NCBI GenBank assembly: GCA_963805715.1
Contig: CAWDVK010000006.1
Location: forward strand, 1 to 64,000
Origin: CAWDVK01 sp963805715
GTDB taxonomy: Bacteria; Actinomycetota; Actinomycetes; Streptosporangiales; Streptosporangiaceae
Length of the DNA stretch: 64,000 nucleotides
Direction: 5' to 3'
Shown in pieces: positions 44,535 through 52,650 of this stretch; the first letter of the stretch is position 1, and every line of letters begins with the position of its first letter. Made by a program: the position numbers and the translations under genes. The notes under the pieces are model-generated. The model did no database searches. It had not been told where the DNA came from and saw only the letters and a list, made by a program, of their open reading frames with translations.

Positions 44535-44546
44535 GGGGTGATCAGC

Positions 44547-45710
44547 TCAGCGGCCGCGATCCGCGATCCTGGCCGCCCGCTTCGCCCGCCAGCCCGCGCC
44601 GCGCGCCCGTGCCCTGCTGGCGAGGGTGGTCCGCTTCGGGCCGGTGGCCGTGGCCGGTGTCGGCGACTTGCGTCGTGTCCTGATCGTCCTGCGCCCGGGC
44701 GGCCCGGCCGCCGCGCCGTCGGCGGCCGCGCCGTCAGTGGCCGCGGCGGTGACCCCGGACTCCGCGGTGAGGAACCTCTCCACGATGGCGGCCATCCGAG
44801 CGGGCTCGGAGACGAGGTCGAGATGCCCGCCGTGGTAGACATGCAGCTCGCTGGACGGGATCAGCCGGTGCATGATCCGCGCGTTGACCACCGGGGTGAG
44901 CGGGTCATCGTCGCCGGCCAGGATCAGCGTGGGCTGCCGGATCTGCCGCAGCACCGGCAGGCTTGTCCAGCCGGCCGCGGCCAGCAGCTGGTAGTAATAG
45001 CCCCGGCCCGGTCCGGGGGTCGTATCCCCCGGCAGCAGGTCGCCAGCCCGCGACGCGCCGTCCCGCATGCTGCCGCCGTAGATCTCGCCGGCGATAGCCG
45101 CCGCATAGGCCGGGTCGCGATGGCGACGCGGGGTGAGCATGTGCCGCAGCACGCGCGGGTGGCCCGGCACCATCAGCGCCCCGGTCGCGGTGGCCACCAG
45201 CACCAGGCGCCGCACCCGCTCCGGGCAGCGCACGGCGAACTGCTGCGCCAGCCCGCCGCCCCAGGAGATCCCGAGCACGTCAGCCTGCTCGTAGCCGAGC
45301 TGGTCGAGCAGGCTGCTCAGCATCGGCGCGAGCGACCACATGTGGTAGGGCACGACCGGCGGCGGGGACCCGCCGACGCCTGGCATGTCGAACCGGATGA
45401 CCTTCCGCCGCGGGTCGATCGCGTCGACGAACGGCTGCAGCAGCTCCAGGCTGGCGCCGATGCCATTGCACAGCAGCAGCGGCGGCCATTCGGGATTCCC
45501 CGTCCCCGGCCGCACGGCAACCCGCAGGACCCGGCCGGGGAGCTTGAGCGTCCGGATGTGCTCAGCTGCGGCGGAGCGCTGCCGCCAGCCGCTGACCATG
45601 GCGCGCAGGCGGGCCCGCAGCTGGCTGTTCGCGGCCCCAGGCGCGGGCGGGCTAGGCACGGGCGGGTTAGTGGTCACGGCGTATGTCCCTGGCAGGGCCC
45701 GGCTGGGCAC
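44547..45710 (-). CDS. PHA-depolymerase-like alpha/beta hydrolase
   Basis: This 387-residue protein closely resembles intracellular poly(3-hydroxyalkanoate) depolymerases. LLLCNGIGASLELLQPFVDA, VIRFDMPGVGGSPPPVVPYH, nucleophile elbow LGISWGGGLAQQFA (Ser), LAGDDDPLTPVVNARI (Asp) and YHGGHLDLVSEPARM (His) make a full triad. The last 70 residues are a low-complexity Ala/Thr/Arg tail not seen in the fold. The start is GTG at 45710, or GTG at 45677 with the same domain. It suggests turnover of storage polyester, though no PHA synthase lies in the window. Confidence 0.85.
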   Translation of the reverse strand: MPSRALPGTYAVTTNPPVPSPPAPGAANSQLRARLRAMVSGWRQRSAAAEHIRTLKLPGRVLRVAVRPGTGNPEWPPLLLCNGIGASLELLQPFVDAIDPRRKVIRFDMPGVGGSPPPVVPYHMWSLAPMLSSLLDQLGYEQADVLGISWGGGLAQQFAVRCPERVRRLVLVATATGALMVPGHPRVLRHMLTPRRHRDPAYAAAIAGEIYGGSMRDGASRAGDLLPGDTTPGPGRGYYYQLLAAAGWTSLPVLRQIRQPTLILAGDDDPLTPVVNARIMHRLIPSSELHVYHGGHLDLVSEPARMAAIVERFLTAESGVTAAATDGAAADGAAAGPPGRRTIRTRRKSPTPATATGPKRTTLASRARARGAGWRAKRAARIADRGR

Positions 45711-45895
45711 CTGGCCCGCTGCCGCCGGACTGGCGCGGGGCGCTTTCTTCCCAATGTAGTGCCTGGCCCCTCATGCCGCCCGAGTGATGCGGCGCTCAGC
45801 CTGCCGCCGGAGCCGGCGTCCTGGATGCTGCTGCATAGTGGCCTTGCAGGACTGAGGTGCGCGCGGGTAAGGGCAGGCCGCGGGCCAGTGATCGG

Positions 45896-48256
45896 CTATT
45901 CGAAACGGGCGCTGCCGGGCTCGGTGATGCGCCCGAGCAGCGGCAGCGAGGCGAGGATCACCAGCAGCGAGGCGATCAGCCCCGCGCCCATGGTGACGAA
46001 GTAGGCGTGGCCGGGCACCGGCGCGGGAGTGCCGGCCGGTGCCATCGTGCGGACCGTCAGCACGGCGATGCCGTAGGCGATGCCAGCGGCCACGATGGTG
46101 GCGGCCACCAGCGGGAGGACGGCTTCCAGGAAGACAACCCGGTACAGGGTGGAGGTCGGCGTGCCGGTCAGGCGCAGCAGGGTGAAGGGCCGCTTGCGCT
46201 CGATCAGGCTGCCGCCGACCGCGACGGCCAGGCTGCACCCGGCCACGATCAGGGTCAGCAGGACCGCGATGTAGATGAGCCGCTGAACGGTCGCGGCCAC
46301 GCCTTCCCGGGCCTGCACGGCCTCGCCGAAGGTCCGCGGCGCGGTGCCCGACGCGGATTGCGTGGCGTGCGTCACCAGGTAGGTGCGGACCTTTTCCAGC
46401 GTCGCGGGACTGTTCACCTTGACCAGCACGTCCTGCAGGTACAGGCCGCTGGCGCTGGCCGAGGCGGCGGGGCTCGAGGCGCTGGCGATCGGCTGGGTGC
46501 TGTACTGCGGGTTGTCGTCGAACAGGTTCTGGGCCGGGACCTGGACGGCGGTGCGGCCGGGTGCGCACTGGCCGAGCACGGCCAGCTCGCGCAGGCCCGC
46601 GCAGCTGATGATGCCATTGCCGGGCAGGCCGCCGGGCCCGGAGATGACAGGGCCGCCCGGCCCCGAGCTGACCGGGCCGCCGGATCCGGAGCCGGATGAG
46701 TTCCCGTGCTGCGGCACGGAGTAGACGGGGATCACGGCGGCGCCGCGGAATGCCCTCAGCCCGCTGAGCAGAGCGGCCGCATCCCGCGGGGGCAGCCCCT
46801 CCAGCGCGATGCGCTGCTGGAGGGGCGTCGCCCCCGGCTGGGTGCCACCGGGGCCGGAACCTCCGGTGCAGTTGACGTTGTTGCCGCAGACGGGAGCCGC
46901 GGTGAACCCGTCGAGCAGCACGTTGCTCAGTGCCCTGGCGCTCGGGGTGGCGGTAATGGACTCGACGGCCGGCAGCAGCCCGGCCAGGACGGTGCCGAGG
47001 AAGACGGCCAGCACGAGTCCGCTGACCGACCTGAAGGCAGCCCTGGGGTTGTCGGCCAGGCGGCGCGCTGCCAGCAGCGAGGACGCCCCGGCGGTGAACC
47101 GGCCGATCAGGCGCGCGGCCTGCGCGGTGAGCCACGGGCCGCCGACCACCAGGCCGACCAGGATGAGGATGAGCCCGGGGAAGACCGGGGCGCCGATGGA
47201 CTTCTTCGAGGTCAGGTCCAGTCCCACGATGAACAGGGCGATGCCGGCCAGCAGCGGAGCGATCCGCCAGGCCGTGGGCGCCGGCGGCGTGACCCGCCGG
47301 CTGACGCCGAGGGGCGAGATCCGCACCCGCCGCAGCGACAGCAGCGAGGAGATGGCCGAGGCGGCAGGCACGCCTACCAGCACGGCCAGGTAGCCGGCGG
47401 CGGTGGGAGTGACCTGACCGGAGAAGTACCGTGCGCTGGTGATCGCGGTGTCGGCCAGCGCGGGCCGCAGCAGCATGAAGATCACGATGCCGAGGATGGT
47501 GCCGAGCAGCGCACTGGCCACGGCATCGACCGAGGAGATGACGCTGATCTGCCGGGATGTGGCCCCGACCAGCCGCAGCGCTGCGTAACGCTCCTCGCGG
47601 CGGGCCGCGGCGAGGCGCGTGGCCGTGCCGACGAGGATGAGGATGGGGAACACGAAGGCGATCGCGCCGACGACGAAGGCGTCGCGGAAGTAGCTCGACC
47701 AGATCTGCCGCCCGGGCGCGGTGGCGATCTTGCTGACGACGGTGGTGGCCGGCAGGCCGGCCAGCTTCGCCGGGGCGTAGCCGACGTAGATCACCAGCTC
47801 GTCCGGTCCGGTCAGCGCGCGCTGCCCGATGGTGCCGGCCAGCCGGCCAGGGAACCGGTCCCCCAGCTCATCGGCCGGCACGCTGCGGATCAGCGCGGCC
47901 AGCGCCGGCGAGGCGTCGTACTGCCCGCTGGCGGGCAGCCGCGTGATGCCCGGCGGGACCGGCGCTCCGGGCCCCAGGCCCGCGAGGTCCAGCCGCTCGA
48001 TCGTCTGGCCCCGGTAGATGTCGTTGCTGTAGTTCCACAGCTCGGCGGCCGGGGCGGACGCGTAGTCCCTGCCGACGGGCTGGCCCTGGGTGGACTCCCA
48101 CGAAGGGCGGTTGCTGGTGACCTGGAAGGCGTGGAAGTCCGCCAGCACGGCCAGCAGGATCACGACGCCCGCGGCCACCGCGGCGGCCGTGACCACCAGC
48201 CGGACGAATGGCTCCCTGCCGCTGTGCAGGGTCAGGCGCAGGCCCAGCCGGTACAT
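45896..48256 (-). CDS. FtsX-family ABC transporter permease
   Basis: This 786-residue permease of the MacB/FtsX type has an N-terminal span (FVRLVVTAAAVAAGVVILLA) and a periplasmic-type domain, a central block of spans (FVVGAIAFVFPILILVGTAT, ASALLGTILGIVIFMLL), a second set (LSGLVLAVFLGTVLAGLLPA), a large second extracellular domain rich in Gly/Ser/Pro, and four C-terminal helices. Such transporters export or extract envelope molecules or antibiotics. The start abuts the ATPase stop (TAATG). With the PadR gene it forms a padR-ATPase-permease operon, typical of drug- or envelope-stress-responsive exporters. Confidence 0.93.
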   Translation of the reverse strand: MYRLGLRLTLHSGREPFVRLVVTAAAVAAGVVILLAVLADFHAFQVTSNRPSWESTQGQPVGRDYASAPAAELWNYSNDIYRGQTIERLDLAGLGPGAPVPPGITRLPASGQYDASPALAALIRSVPADELGDRFPGRLAGTIGQRALTGPDELVIYVGYAPAKLAGLPATTVVSKIATAPGRQIWSSYFRDAFVVGAIAFVFPILILVGTATRLAAARREERYAALRLVGATSRQISVISSVDAVASALLGTILGIVIFMLLRPALADTAITSARYFSGQVTPTAAGYLAVLVGVPAASAISSLLSLRRVRISPLGVSRRVTPPAPTAWRIAPLLAGIALFIVGLDLTSKKSIGAPVFPGLILILVGLVVGGPWLTAQAARLIGRFTAGASSLLAARRLADNPRAAFRSVSGLVLAVFLGTVLAGLLPAVESITATPSARALSNVLLDGFTAAPVCGNNVNCTGGSGPGGTQPGATPLQQRIALEGLPPRDAAALLSGLRAFRGAAVIPVYSVPQHGNSSGSGSGGPVSSGPGGPVISGPGGLPGNGIISCAGLRELAVLGQCAPGRTAVQVPAQNLFDDNPQYSTQPIASASSPAASASASGLYLQDVLVKVNSPATLEKVRTYLVTHATQSASGTAPRTFGEAVQAREGVAATVQRLIYIAVLLTLIVAGCSLAVAVGGSLIERKRPFTLLRLTGTPTSTLYRVVFLEAVLPLVAATIVAAGIAYGIAVLTVRTMAPAGTPAPVPGHAYFVTMGAGLIASLLVILASLPLLGRITEPGSARFE

Positions 48257-48981
48257 TACTGGCCGACCTTGACGTTCAGGTCGGAATGGTCGATGACCTT
48301 GCCGTCCCGGACCAAGACCTCACGGTCGGCATACGCGGCCACGCGGGCGTCGTGCGTCACCAGCACGACGGTCGTGCCCTCCTCGCGGGCCACGCCGACG
48401 AGCAGGTCCATGACCAGCTCGCCGGTCAGCGTGTCGAGCGAGCCGGTCGGCTCATCGGCGAACAGCACCTTCGGCTGCGCCACCACGGCCCGCGCCAGTG
48501 CGACCCGCTGGGCCTCGCCGCCGGACAGCTCCCCCGTGCGCCGGGCGCCCAGCCCGTCCAGGCCGAGGCGGGGCAGCCACCCGGCCGCCCGAGCGTACGC
48601 GGCCTTCCGGCCGGTCCGGCCCAGTAGCAGCGGCAGCGCGATGTTGTCCGTGACGGTCAGCTCGGGCACCAGCTGACCGAACTGGAAGACGAAGCCGAAC
48701 GCGGTGCGCCGCAGTTCGGTGCGCCTGGTGTCGCTCAGCGTGTCGAGCCGCTCGCCGTCGAACCACACCTCGCCCTTGTCGGGGGTGAAGATGCCGGCCA
48801 GGCAGTGCAGCAGGGTCGACTTGCCCGAGCCGCTGGGGCCCATCACCGCCAGGATCTCGCCGGTGGTCACCGCCAGGCTGGCGCCCGTCAGCGCCGGGGT
48901 ATGGCCGAACGACCGGTACACGTCGCGGGCTTCGATCAGGCAGCCGCCAGAGCGCGGTGCCGGCACGTTCAGGGAGGTCAT
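48256..48981 (-). CDS. ABC transporter ATPase (LolD/MacB type)
   Basis: This 241-residue ATPase shows Walker A VMGPSGSGKSTLLHCLAG, signature LSGGEAQRVALARAVV, Walker B VLFADEPTGSLDTLTGELVM and switch TTVVLVTHDARVA. The Q-loop FVFQFGQLVPELTV is typical of LolD/MacB. It powers the FtsX-type permease encoded immediately downstream with a one-base overlap. Its ATG overlaps the padR stop by four bases, so the three genes form one translationally coupled operon. Confidence 0.95.
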   Translation of the reverse strand: MTSLNVPAPRSGGCLIEARDVYRSFGHTPALTGASLAVTTGEILAVMGPSGSGKSTLLHCLAGIFTPDKGEVWFDGERLDTLSDTRRTELRRTAFGFVFQFGQLVPELTVTDNIALPLLLGRTGRKAAYARAAGWLPRLGLDGLGARRTGELSGGEAQRVALARAVVAQPKVLFADEPTGSLDTLTGELVMDLLVGVAREEGTTVVLVTHDARVAAYADREVLVRDGKVIDHSDLNVKVGQ

Positions 48982-49505
48982 GAGGCAGCCACCAATTCCG
49001 CCAGCGCACTGAGCCTGGCTGAGGTCACGTCAATCCACCGGAGATCGGCTTCGAGGTGGAACAGGCCGTGATCGGCGAGCAGCGCGTCCATCAGGCCGCC
49101 GGTCCGCTTGATCTCGGTCAGCTCCCGCATGCGCCGGATGTGAGCGGCGCGCTGAGTATCGAGGTAGGTCTCGGCCGGGCGGCCGAGCATCAGCGCCAGC
49201 ACCACCTTGGAGAACAGCACAGTCTGCAGGTGCGGTTCCGGCTCGATCGGCTGCCCCAGCCAGGCGTCGAACTCGCTGGTGCCGACGTCGGTGATGGTGT
49301 AGCGCTTGCGATCGGGCCCGGCGCCCGGCTCCGCATCCCCGCCGGTCACCTTGCCGTCCCTGGCCAGCCGCCGCAGCGTGGCGTACACCTGGCCGAACGG
49401 CAGCGGCTTGTCCCGGCCGAAGTAGGCGTCGTAGTCGCGCTTGAGGTCATACCCGTGGCTGGGCTCTCGCTCCAGCAGGCCGAGGAGGGTGAGGGGAACC
49501 GTCAC
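48978..49505 (-). CDS. PadR-family transcriptional regulator
   Basis: From the GTG at 49505 the protein has 175 residues: winged helix (TLLGLLEREPSHGYDLKRDY, LPFGQVYATLRRLARDGKV, PDRKRYTITDVG) and a C-terminal dimerisation helix bundle. The longer frame to 49571 would cross the repeat array upstream and is rejected because VPLTLLGLL is the family N terminus. PadR repressors typically control adjacent transporter genes and are released by the transported compound. It heads the ABC exporter operon. Confidence 0.93.
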   Translation of the reverse strand: MTVPLTLLGLLEREPSHGYDLKRDYDAYFGRDKPLPFGQVYATLRRLARDGKVTGGDAEPGAGPDRKRYTITDVGTSEFDAWLGQPIEPEPHLQTVLFSKVVLALMLGRPAETYLDTQRAAHIRRMRELTEIKRTGGLMDALLADHGLFHLEADLRWIDVTSARLSALAELVAAS

Positions 49506-49512
49506 GAGGCGA

Positions 49513-49546
49513 GCATACACCGAAAGTAGACACTGAGCGTATACAC
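49513..49546. promoter_or_regulatory. Three direct repeats at 13-bp intervals upstream of padR
   Basis: The 8-mers GCATACAC (49513), GTAGACAC (49526) and GTATACAC (49539) share G-x-A-x-ACAC and are spaced exactly 13 bp apart. The array lies eight bases upstream of the padR start and could be an autoregulatory operator. PadR operators are more often palindromic, so the arrangement is unusual. Confidence 0.6.
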
Positions 49547-49831
49547 GCGCCGAGGCATCGCCCGGCTGCACGTCCCGCGCTCGCCGCCGTGACAGATGTC
49601 ATCCTCAGCCGGTGACATCCGCGCGGCGCGCCGGCTGCCGGGGGGCTGGAAACTAGCTGCAGGAAAGCGGATAGCTTCCGGCTGAGCCCGGCGTGCGCGG
49701 CAGCGGCGCGGGGAGAAGGGCAGGCAGCCGATGAACACGGTCCAGGGCAGCGACCGCCTCCGCCGCCTGGCCGGGCGGCACCGCGGCCCCGGCCGCGAGG
49801 GCAGCAGCGGGCGTGCCGTCCCCGGTTGCGG

Positions 49832-50770
49832 TCACCATTCCCAGTAGAACCCGACGATCGTGTGCTCGATGGCTTCCAGGTACCGGTGGGCTGATCGTTC
49901 CTCGTCCAGGGTTATCTCCTGGCGGTCAACGATGTCCCTGCGCAGGTCCCGGTAGTCCCTCCACTGCGCCCACCAGAGCCTGGCCGGCAGCTTCAGCTCG
50001 TGGAACTGCACGCGCATGTCGAGGTGCTCGACCCTGGTATGCGTCCCGCGGCGGAACTCGGTCACCGGCGGCTGCGAGTAACGGAAGATGGTCCAGTAAT
50101 CCAGGTAGTGCTCCTCGCCGTAGCGAAGGGGATGCGGGAAGGCAATGTCCACGGCGTAGTAGTCATCGGCGATGGCATAGACCGGGCCGCCGGTGCCGCC
50201 GCGCCGCACCCGGATCTCGGCGTCGGGGGTATCGATCCGGTACTGGTAGCTGGTGAGGCCGTCAGCCAGCGAGCGGATGGTCTGCTGCGTGTGGTGGTGA
50301 GCGGGCACGCCGTCACGGCCGATCGTGTGGTGCTCGAACAGCAGGGTGGTCTCGTGCCGGGCGGGCCTGATGCCGCTGCCGGAGGCCGGGGGCGGCAGCC
50401 GCCCGGCGATCACGGAGGTGGAGATGTCGCCCCGGTAGATCTCCCGGACCCGCTGCGCGTCATGCGGCGACAGCTCGAAGGCGTCGGTTAACCAGCGCAG
50501 GGTCTGCAGGCTGAGGCCACGCCCGTTCAGTGCCCGGTGCACCTTGTCCTTCAGCCTGCGGGGCAGGCTCTGATCGGTCTCCTCGCACTCGCCGCTGTCC
50601 CACAGGTACCGGGCGACGACCTGGCACACCGCGGCCTGGTTGACCTGGCCCGGAGCGGCGTCCCTGGCGAACGCGTGCCAGACATCCCGGTACGGACCCG
50701 GCCGGCGCAGCAGGACCCGCAGGTGCAGGCCGGCGTCCCGCTGGCCGCGCTGCTTGTCACTCAGGGGCAT
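49832..50770 (-). CDS. Unknown protein with possible N-terminal helix-turn-helix
   Basis: This 312-residue protein has an N-terminal helical part (RRLKDKVHRALNGRGLSLQT, LRWLTDAFELSPHDAQRVRE) that could be a small DNA-binding or docking unit. A linker follows, then a mostly beta region (YQYRIDTPDAEIRVRRGG, YAIADDYYAVDIAFPHPLRY, DYWTIFRYSQPPVTEF) and helices ending in HTIVGFYWEW. No family recognised. It has no signal peptide or membrane span. The start ATG at 50770 has no strong ribosome site. It is divergent from the phospholipase-C-like gene. Confidence 0.65.
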   Translation of the reverse strand: MPLSDKQRGQRDAGLHLRVLLRRPGPYRDVWHAFARDAAPGQVNQAAVCQVVARYLWDSGECEETDQSLPRRLKDKVHRALNGRGLSLQTLRWLTDAFELSPHDAQRVREIYRGDISTSVIAGRLPPPASGSGIRPARHETTLLFEHHTIGRDGVPAHHHTQQTIRSLADGLTSYQYRIDTPDAEIRVRRGGTGGPVYAIADDYYAVDIAFPHPLRYGEEHYLDYWTIFRYSQPPVTEFRRGTHTRVEHLDMRVQFHELKLPARLWWAQWRDYRDLRRDIVDRQEITLDEERSAHRYLEAIEHTIVGFYWEW

Positions 50771-50906
50771 CGGCTAACTCCGCGTTCATGCGACAGCCAT
50801 GCGACAGATGCCCTATAGCTTCGCAGCATTGCCCCCTGAAACATCGAGCCGCTGCTGTCTTGTGCAGCAGGCCCTGGCGAGATGCGGACCGGGGGTGGGG
50901 GGAAGA

Positions 50907-50956
50907 GCGCTGTCCCTGGTGGCCCATGCCGTGGCAGCGGCCACCAGGGACAGCGC
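50907..50956. repeat. 18-bp perfect inverted repeat in a divergent region
   Basis: The arms GCGCTGTCCCTGGTGGCC (50907-50924) and GGCCACCAGGGACAGCGC (50939-50956) are perfect complements around a 14-base loop. It looks like a strong terminator, yet lies between two divergent genes in the 370-base gap 50771-51140. No gene is supported in that gap. Confidence 0.8.
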
Positions 50957-51020
50957 ACGGTGAGCCCCGCTGAGCGCACGGTGAGCCCCGCTGAGCGCAT
51001 GCTGAGCCCGCTGAGCGCAG
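50952..51020. repeat. 21-bp tandem repeats, about 3.3 copies
   Basis: Copies lie at 50952-50972, 50973-50993 (identical) and 50994-51013 (20 bases, variant), plus a 7-base partial. They abut the large inverted repeat and precede the phospholipase-C-like gene. Confidence 0.75.
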
Positions 51021-51140
51021 AAGTTCCCGCGCAGCGTTCCGCCCGGTCTGCCCGGCTGCGCCGCCTCCGGTTACAGGTCACCCGATTCCTCCCGTCCGCA
51101 TGAGACGATATCGCCGCCAACAACACCGGAGGTGGCGTGC

Positions 51141-52592
51141 ATGGTGTGGGAACGGCTGGAGCAGCGGGAGATGCGGCGGCTGACCCGCCGCCTGGCCGCT
51201 GCGGAGCCGGGGCAGCTTCCCCGGCCCGACCTGGCGCCGGGCACTGACCTGCTGCCGCAGTTCCGGCACATCGTCGTGCTGATGATGGAGAACCATTCCT
51301 ACGACAACTACCTCGGCATGCTGGAAGGCCGCGGCGAGGGGTTCTCCCTCAGGCCGGACGGCAGGCCCGAGGCGGCGAATCCCGATGCGGCCAGGAAATC
51401 CGTTCCGGCCTATCCGATGAGTTCCACGGTCCAGCAGCCCAGGGCGCCGTCGCAGAGCTGGCATGCCAGTCACCTGCAGTGGGGCGCGGGGAAGATGGAC
51501 GGGTTCGTGACGAGCACGCAGACGGTGCTGCCCGAGGCCGATGCCACCGCCGGGATGGGCTACTGGACCGAGCGCGACCTGCCCTTCTACTACGGGCTGG
51601 CCCGCACCTTCCCGCTGGCCGACCACTGGTTCTGCTCCTGCCTGGGCCCCACGTTCCCGAACCGCCGGTTCCTCATCGCCGGAACCGCGAACGGGCTGAT
51701 CGACGACTCGCCGTACAACCTGCTCGACTACCCGCCGGCCGGGACCATCTTCGACCAGCTGACCCGGCACGACATCTCCTGGGTCAACTACCACCCGGTC
51801 GCCGGGGACCAGTCCCGGTTCCAGCGCTACCGCCGCTACCGGCAGCGGATGATCAGGCGGCACATCCAGTCCTGGGGCAGGCGGTTCAGCAGCGGCACCC
51901 AGGTGATCCAGAAGGACCTCCAGTTCACGGCGGACATCTTCCCGCTCGGCATCGCCCGGTACATGCTGCACGTCCGCAGCACCGACGAGTTCTTCACCGA
52001 CGCCGATAACGGGACGCTGCCGTCGTTCGCCGTCGTGGATCCGGACTTCGACAATTACTCCGAGGAGAACCCGCAGGACATCAGGAAGGGCGAGAGCTTC
52101 GCGGCCGAGGTGATCAGCCGGGTCATGCACGGCAAGGCGTGGGAGGACACCCTGCTGATCTGGCTGTATGACGAGCACGGCGGCTACTACGACCACGTGC
52201 CGCCGCCGCCCGCCGTGGCGCCCGACGATGTGCGGGCGCGCAGCCTGCTCGGCAGCCCGACCCTGGTGCAGAAGATCCTGCGGCCGTTCATGCCGGGCAC
52301 GATCAGGAACGCCGAGAACCTGGATGAGGGGCCGGAGACCTACGAGCAGTACGGCTTCCGGGTTCCAGCGGTGCTGATCTCCCCGTACGCGCGGCAGAAC
52401 TGCGTGCTGCCGGACGTGTTCGACCACACCTCGATCCTCAAGCTGGTCGAGGAGAAATGGAACCTGCCGTCGCTCACCCGGCGGGACGCCGCGGCGAAGT
52501 CGCCGATCGGCGCGCTGGACTTCGCCTCCCCGCCGGCCTTCCTCGAGCCGCCCTCGCTGCCGGAGCCGAGCCTGAAATGGGGCACCTGGTAG
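51141..52592 (+). CDS. Phospholipase-C-type phosphoesterase
   Basis: From the ATG at 51141 (GGAGG eight bases upstream; the GTG at 51132 overlaps that site) the protein has 483 residues. IVVLMMENHSYDNYLGMLEG is the metal-binding motif of the phospholipase C / acid phosphatase family. GPTFPNRRFLIAGTANG, LPSFAVVDPDFDNYSEENP and LYDEHGGYYDHVPPP hold further metal ligands, and PYARQNCVLPDVFDHTSILK closes the domain. No signal peptide is visible, unlike secreted family members, so it may act in the cytoplasm or be exported by another route. It ends at a strong bidirectional terminator. Confidence 0.93.
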   Translation: MVWERLEQREMRRLTRRLAAAEPGQLPRPDLAPGTDLLPQFRHIVVLMMENHSYDNYLGMLEGRGEGFSLRPDGRPEAANPDAARKSVPAYPMSSTVQQPRAPSQSWHASHLQWGAGKMDGFVTSTQTVLPEADATAGMGYWTERDLPFYYGLARTFPLADHWFCSCLGPTFPNRRFLIAGTANGLIDDSPYNLLDYPPAGTIFDQLTRHDISWVNYHPVAGDQSRFQRYRRYRQRMIRRHIQSWGRRFSSGTQVIQKDLQFTADIFPLGIARYMLHVRSTDEFFTDADNGTLPSFAVVDPDFDNYSEENPQDIRKGESFAAEVISRVMHGKAWEDTLLIWLYDEHGGYYDHVPPPPAVAPDDVRARSLLGSPTLVQKILRPFMPGTIRNAENLDEGPETYEQYGFRVPAVLISPYARQNCVLPDVFDHTSILKLVEEKWNLPSLTRRDAAAKSPIGALDFASPPAFLEPPSLPEPSLKWGTW

Positions 52593-52598
52593 CGAGGC

Positions 52599-52644
52599 GG
52601 CGGTCGTCACTCGCCGGCCGGAATGCCGGCGAGTAACGACCGCC
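52599..52644. terminator. Bidirectional 20-bp hairpin terminator
   Basis: Arms 52599-52618 and 52625-52644 pair over 20 bp with one mismatch and a 6-base loop (CGGAAT). It lies between two convergent stops (52592 and 52651), so it probably ends both transcripts. There is no T-tract. Confidence 0.8.
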
Positions 52645-52650
52645 CGTGCG

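Noticed and set aside
49731..49847. 38-residue plus-strand ORF with a fair ribosome site, ending GCGHHSQ
   Set aside because: It overlaps the 3' end of the convergent 312-residue gene and its composition is typical of random GC-rich DNA; a peptide precursor role could not be supported.
50882..51103. Plus-strand frame with SPAER-type peptide repeats
   Set aside because: The peptide repeat is only the translation of the 21-bp tandem DNA repeat; there is no start with ribosome site and no family.
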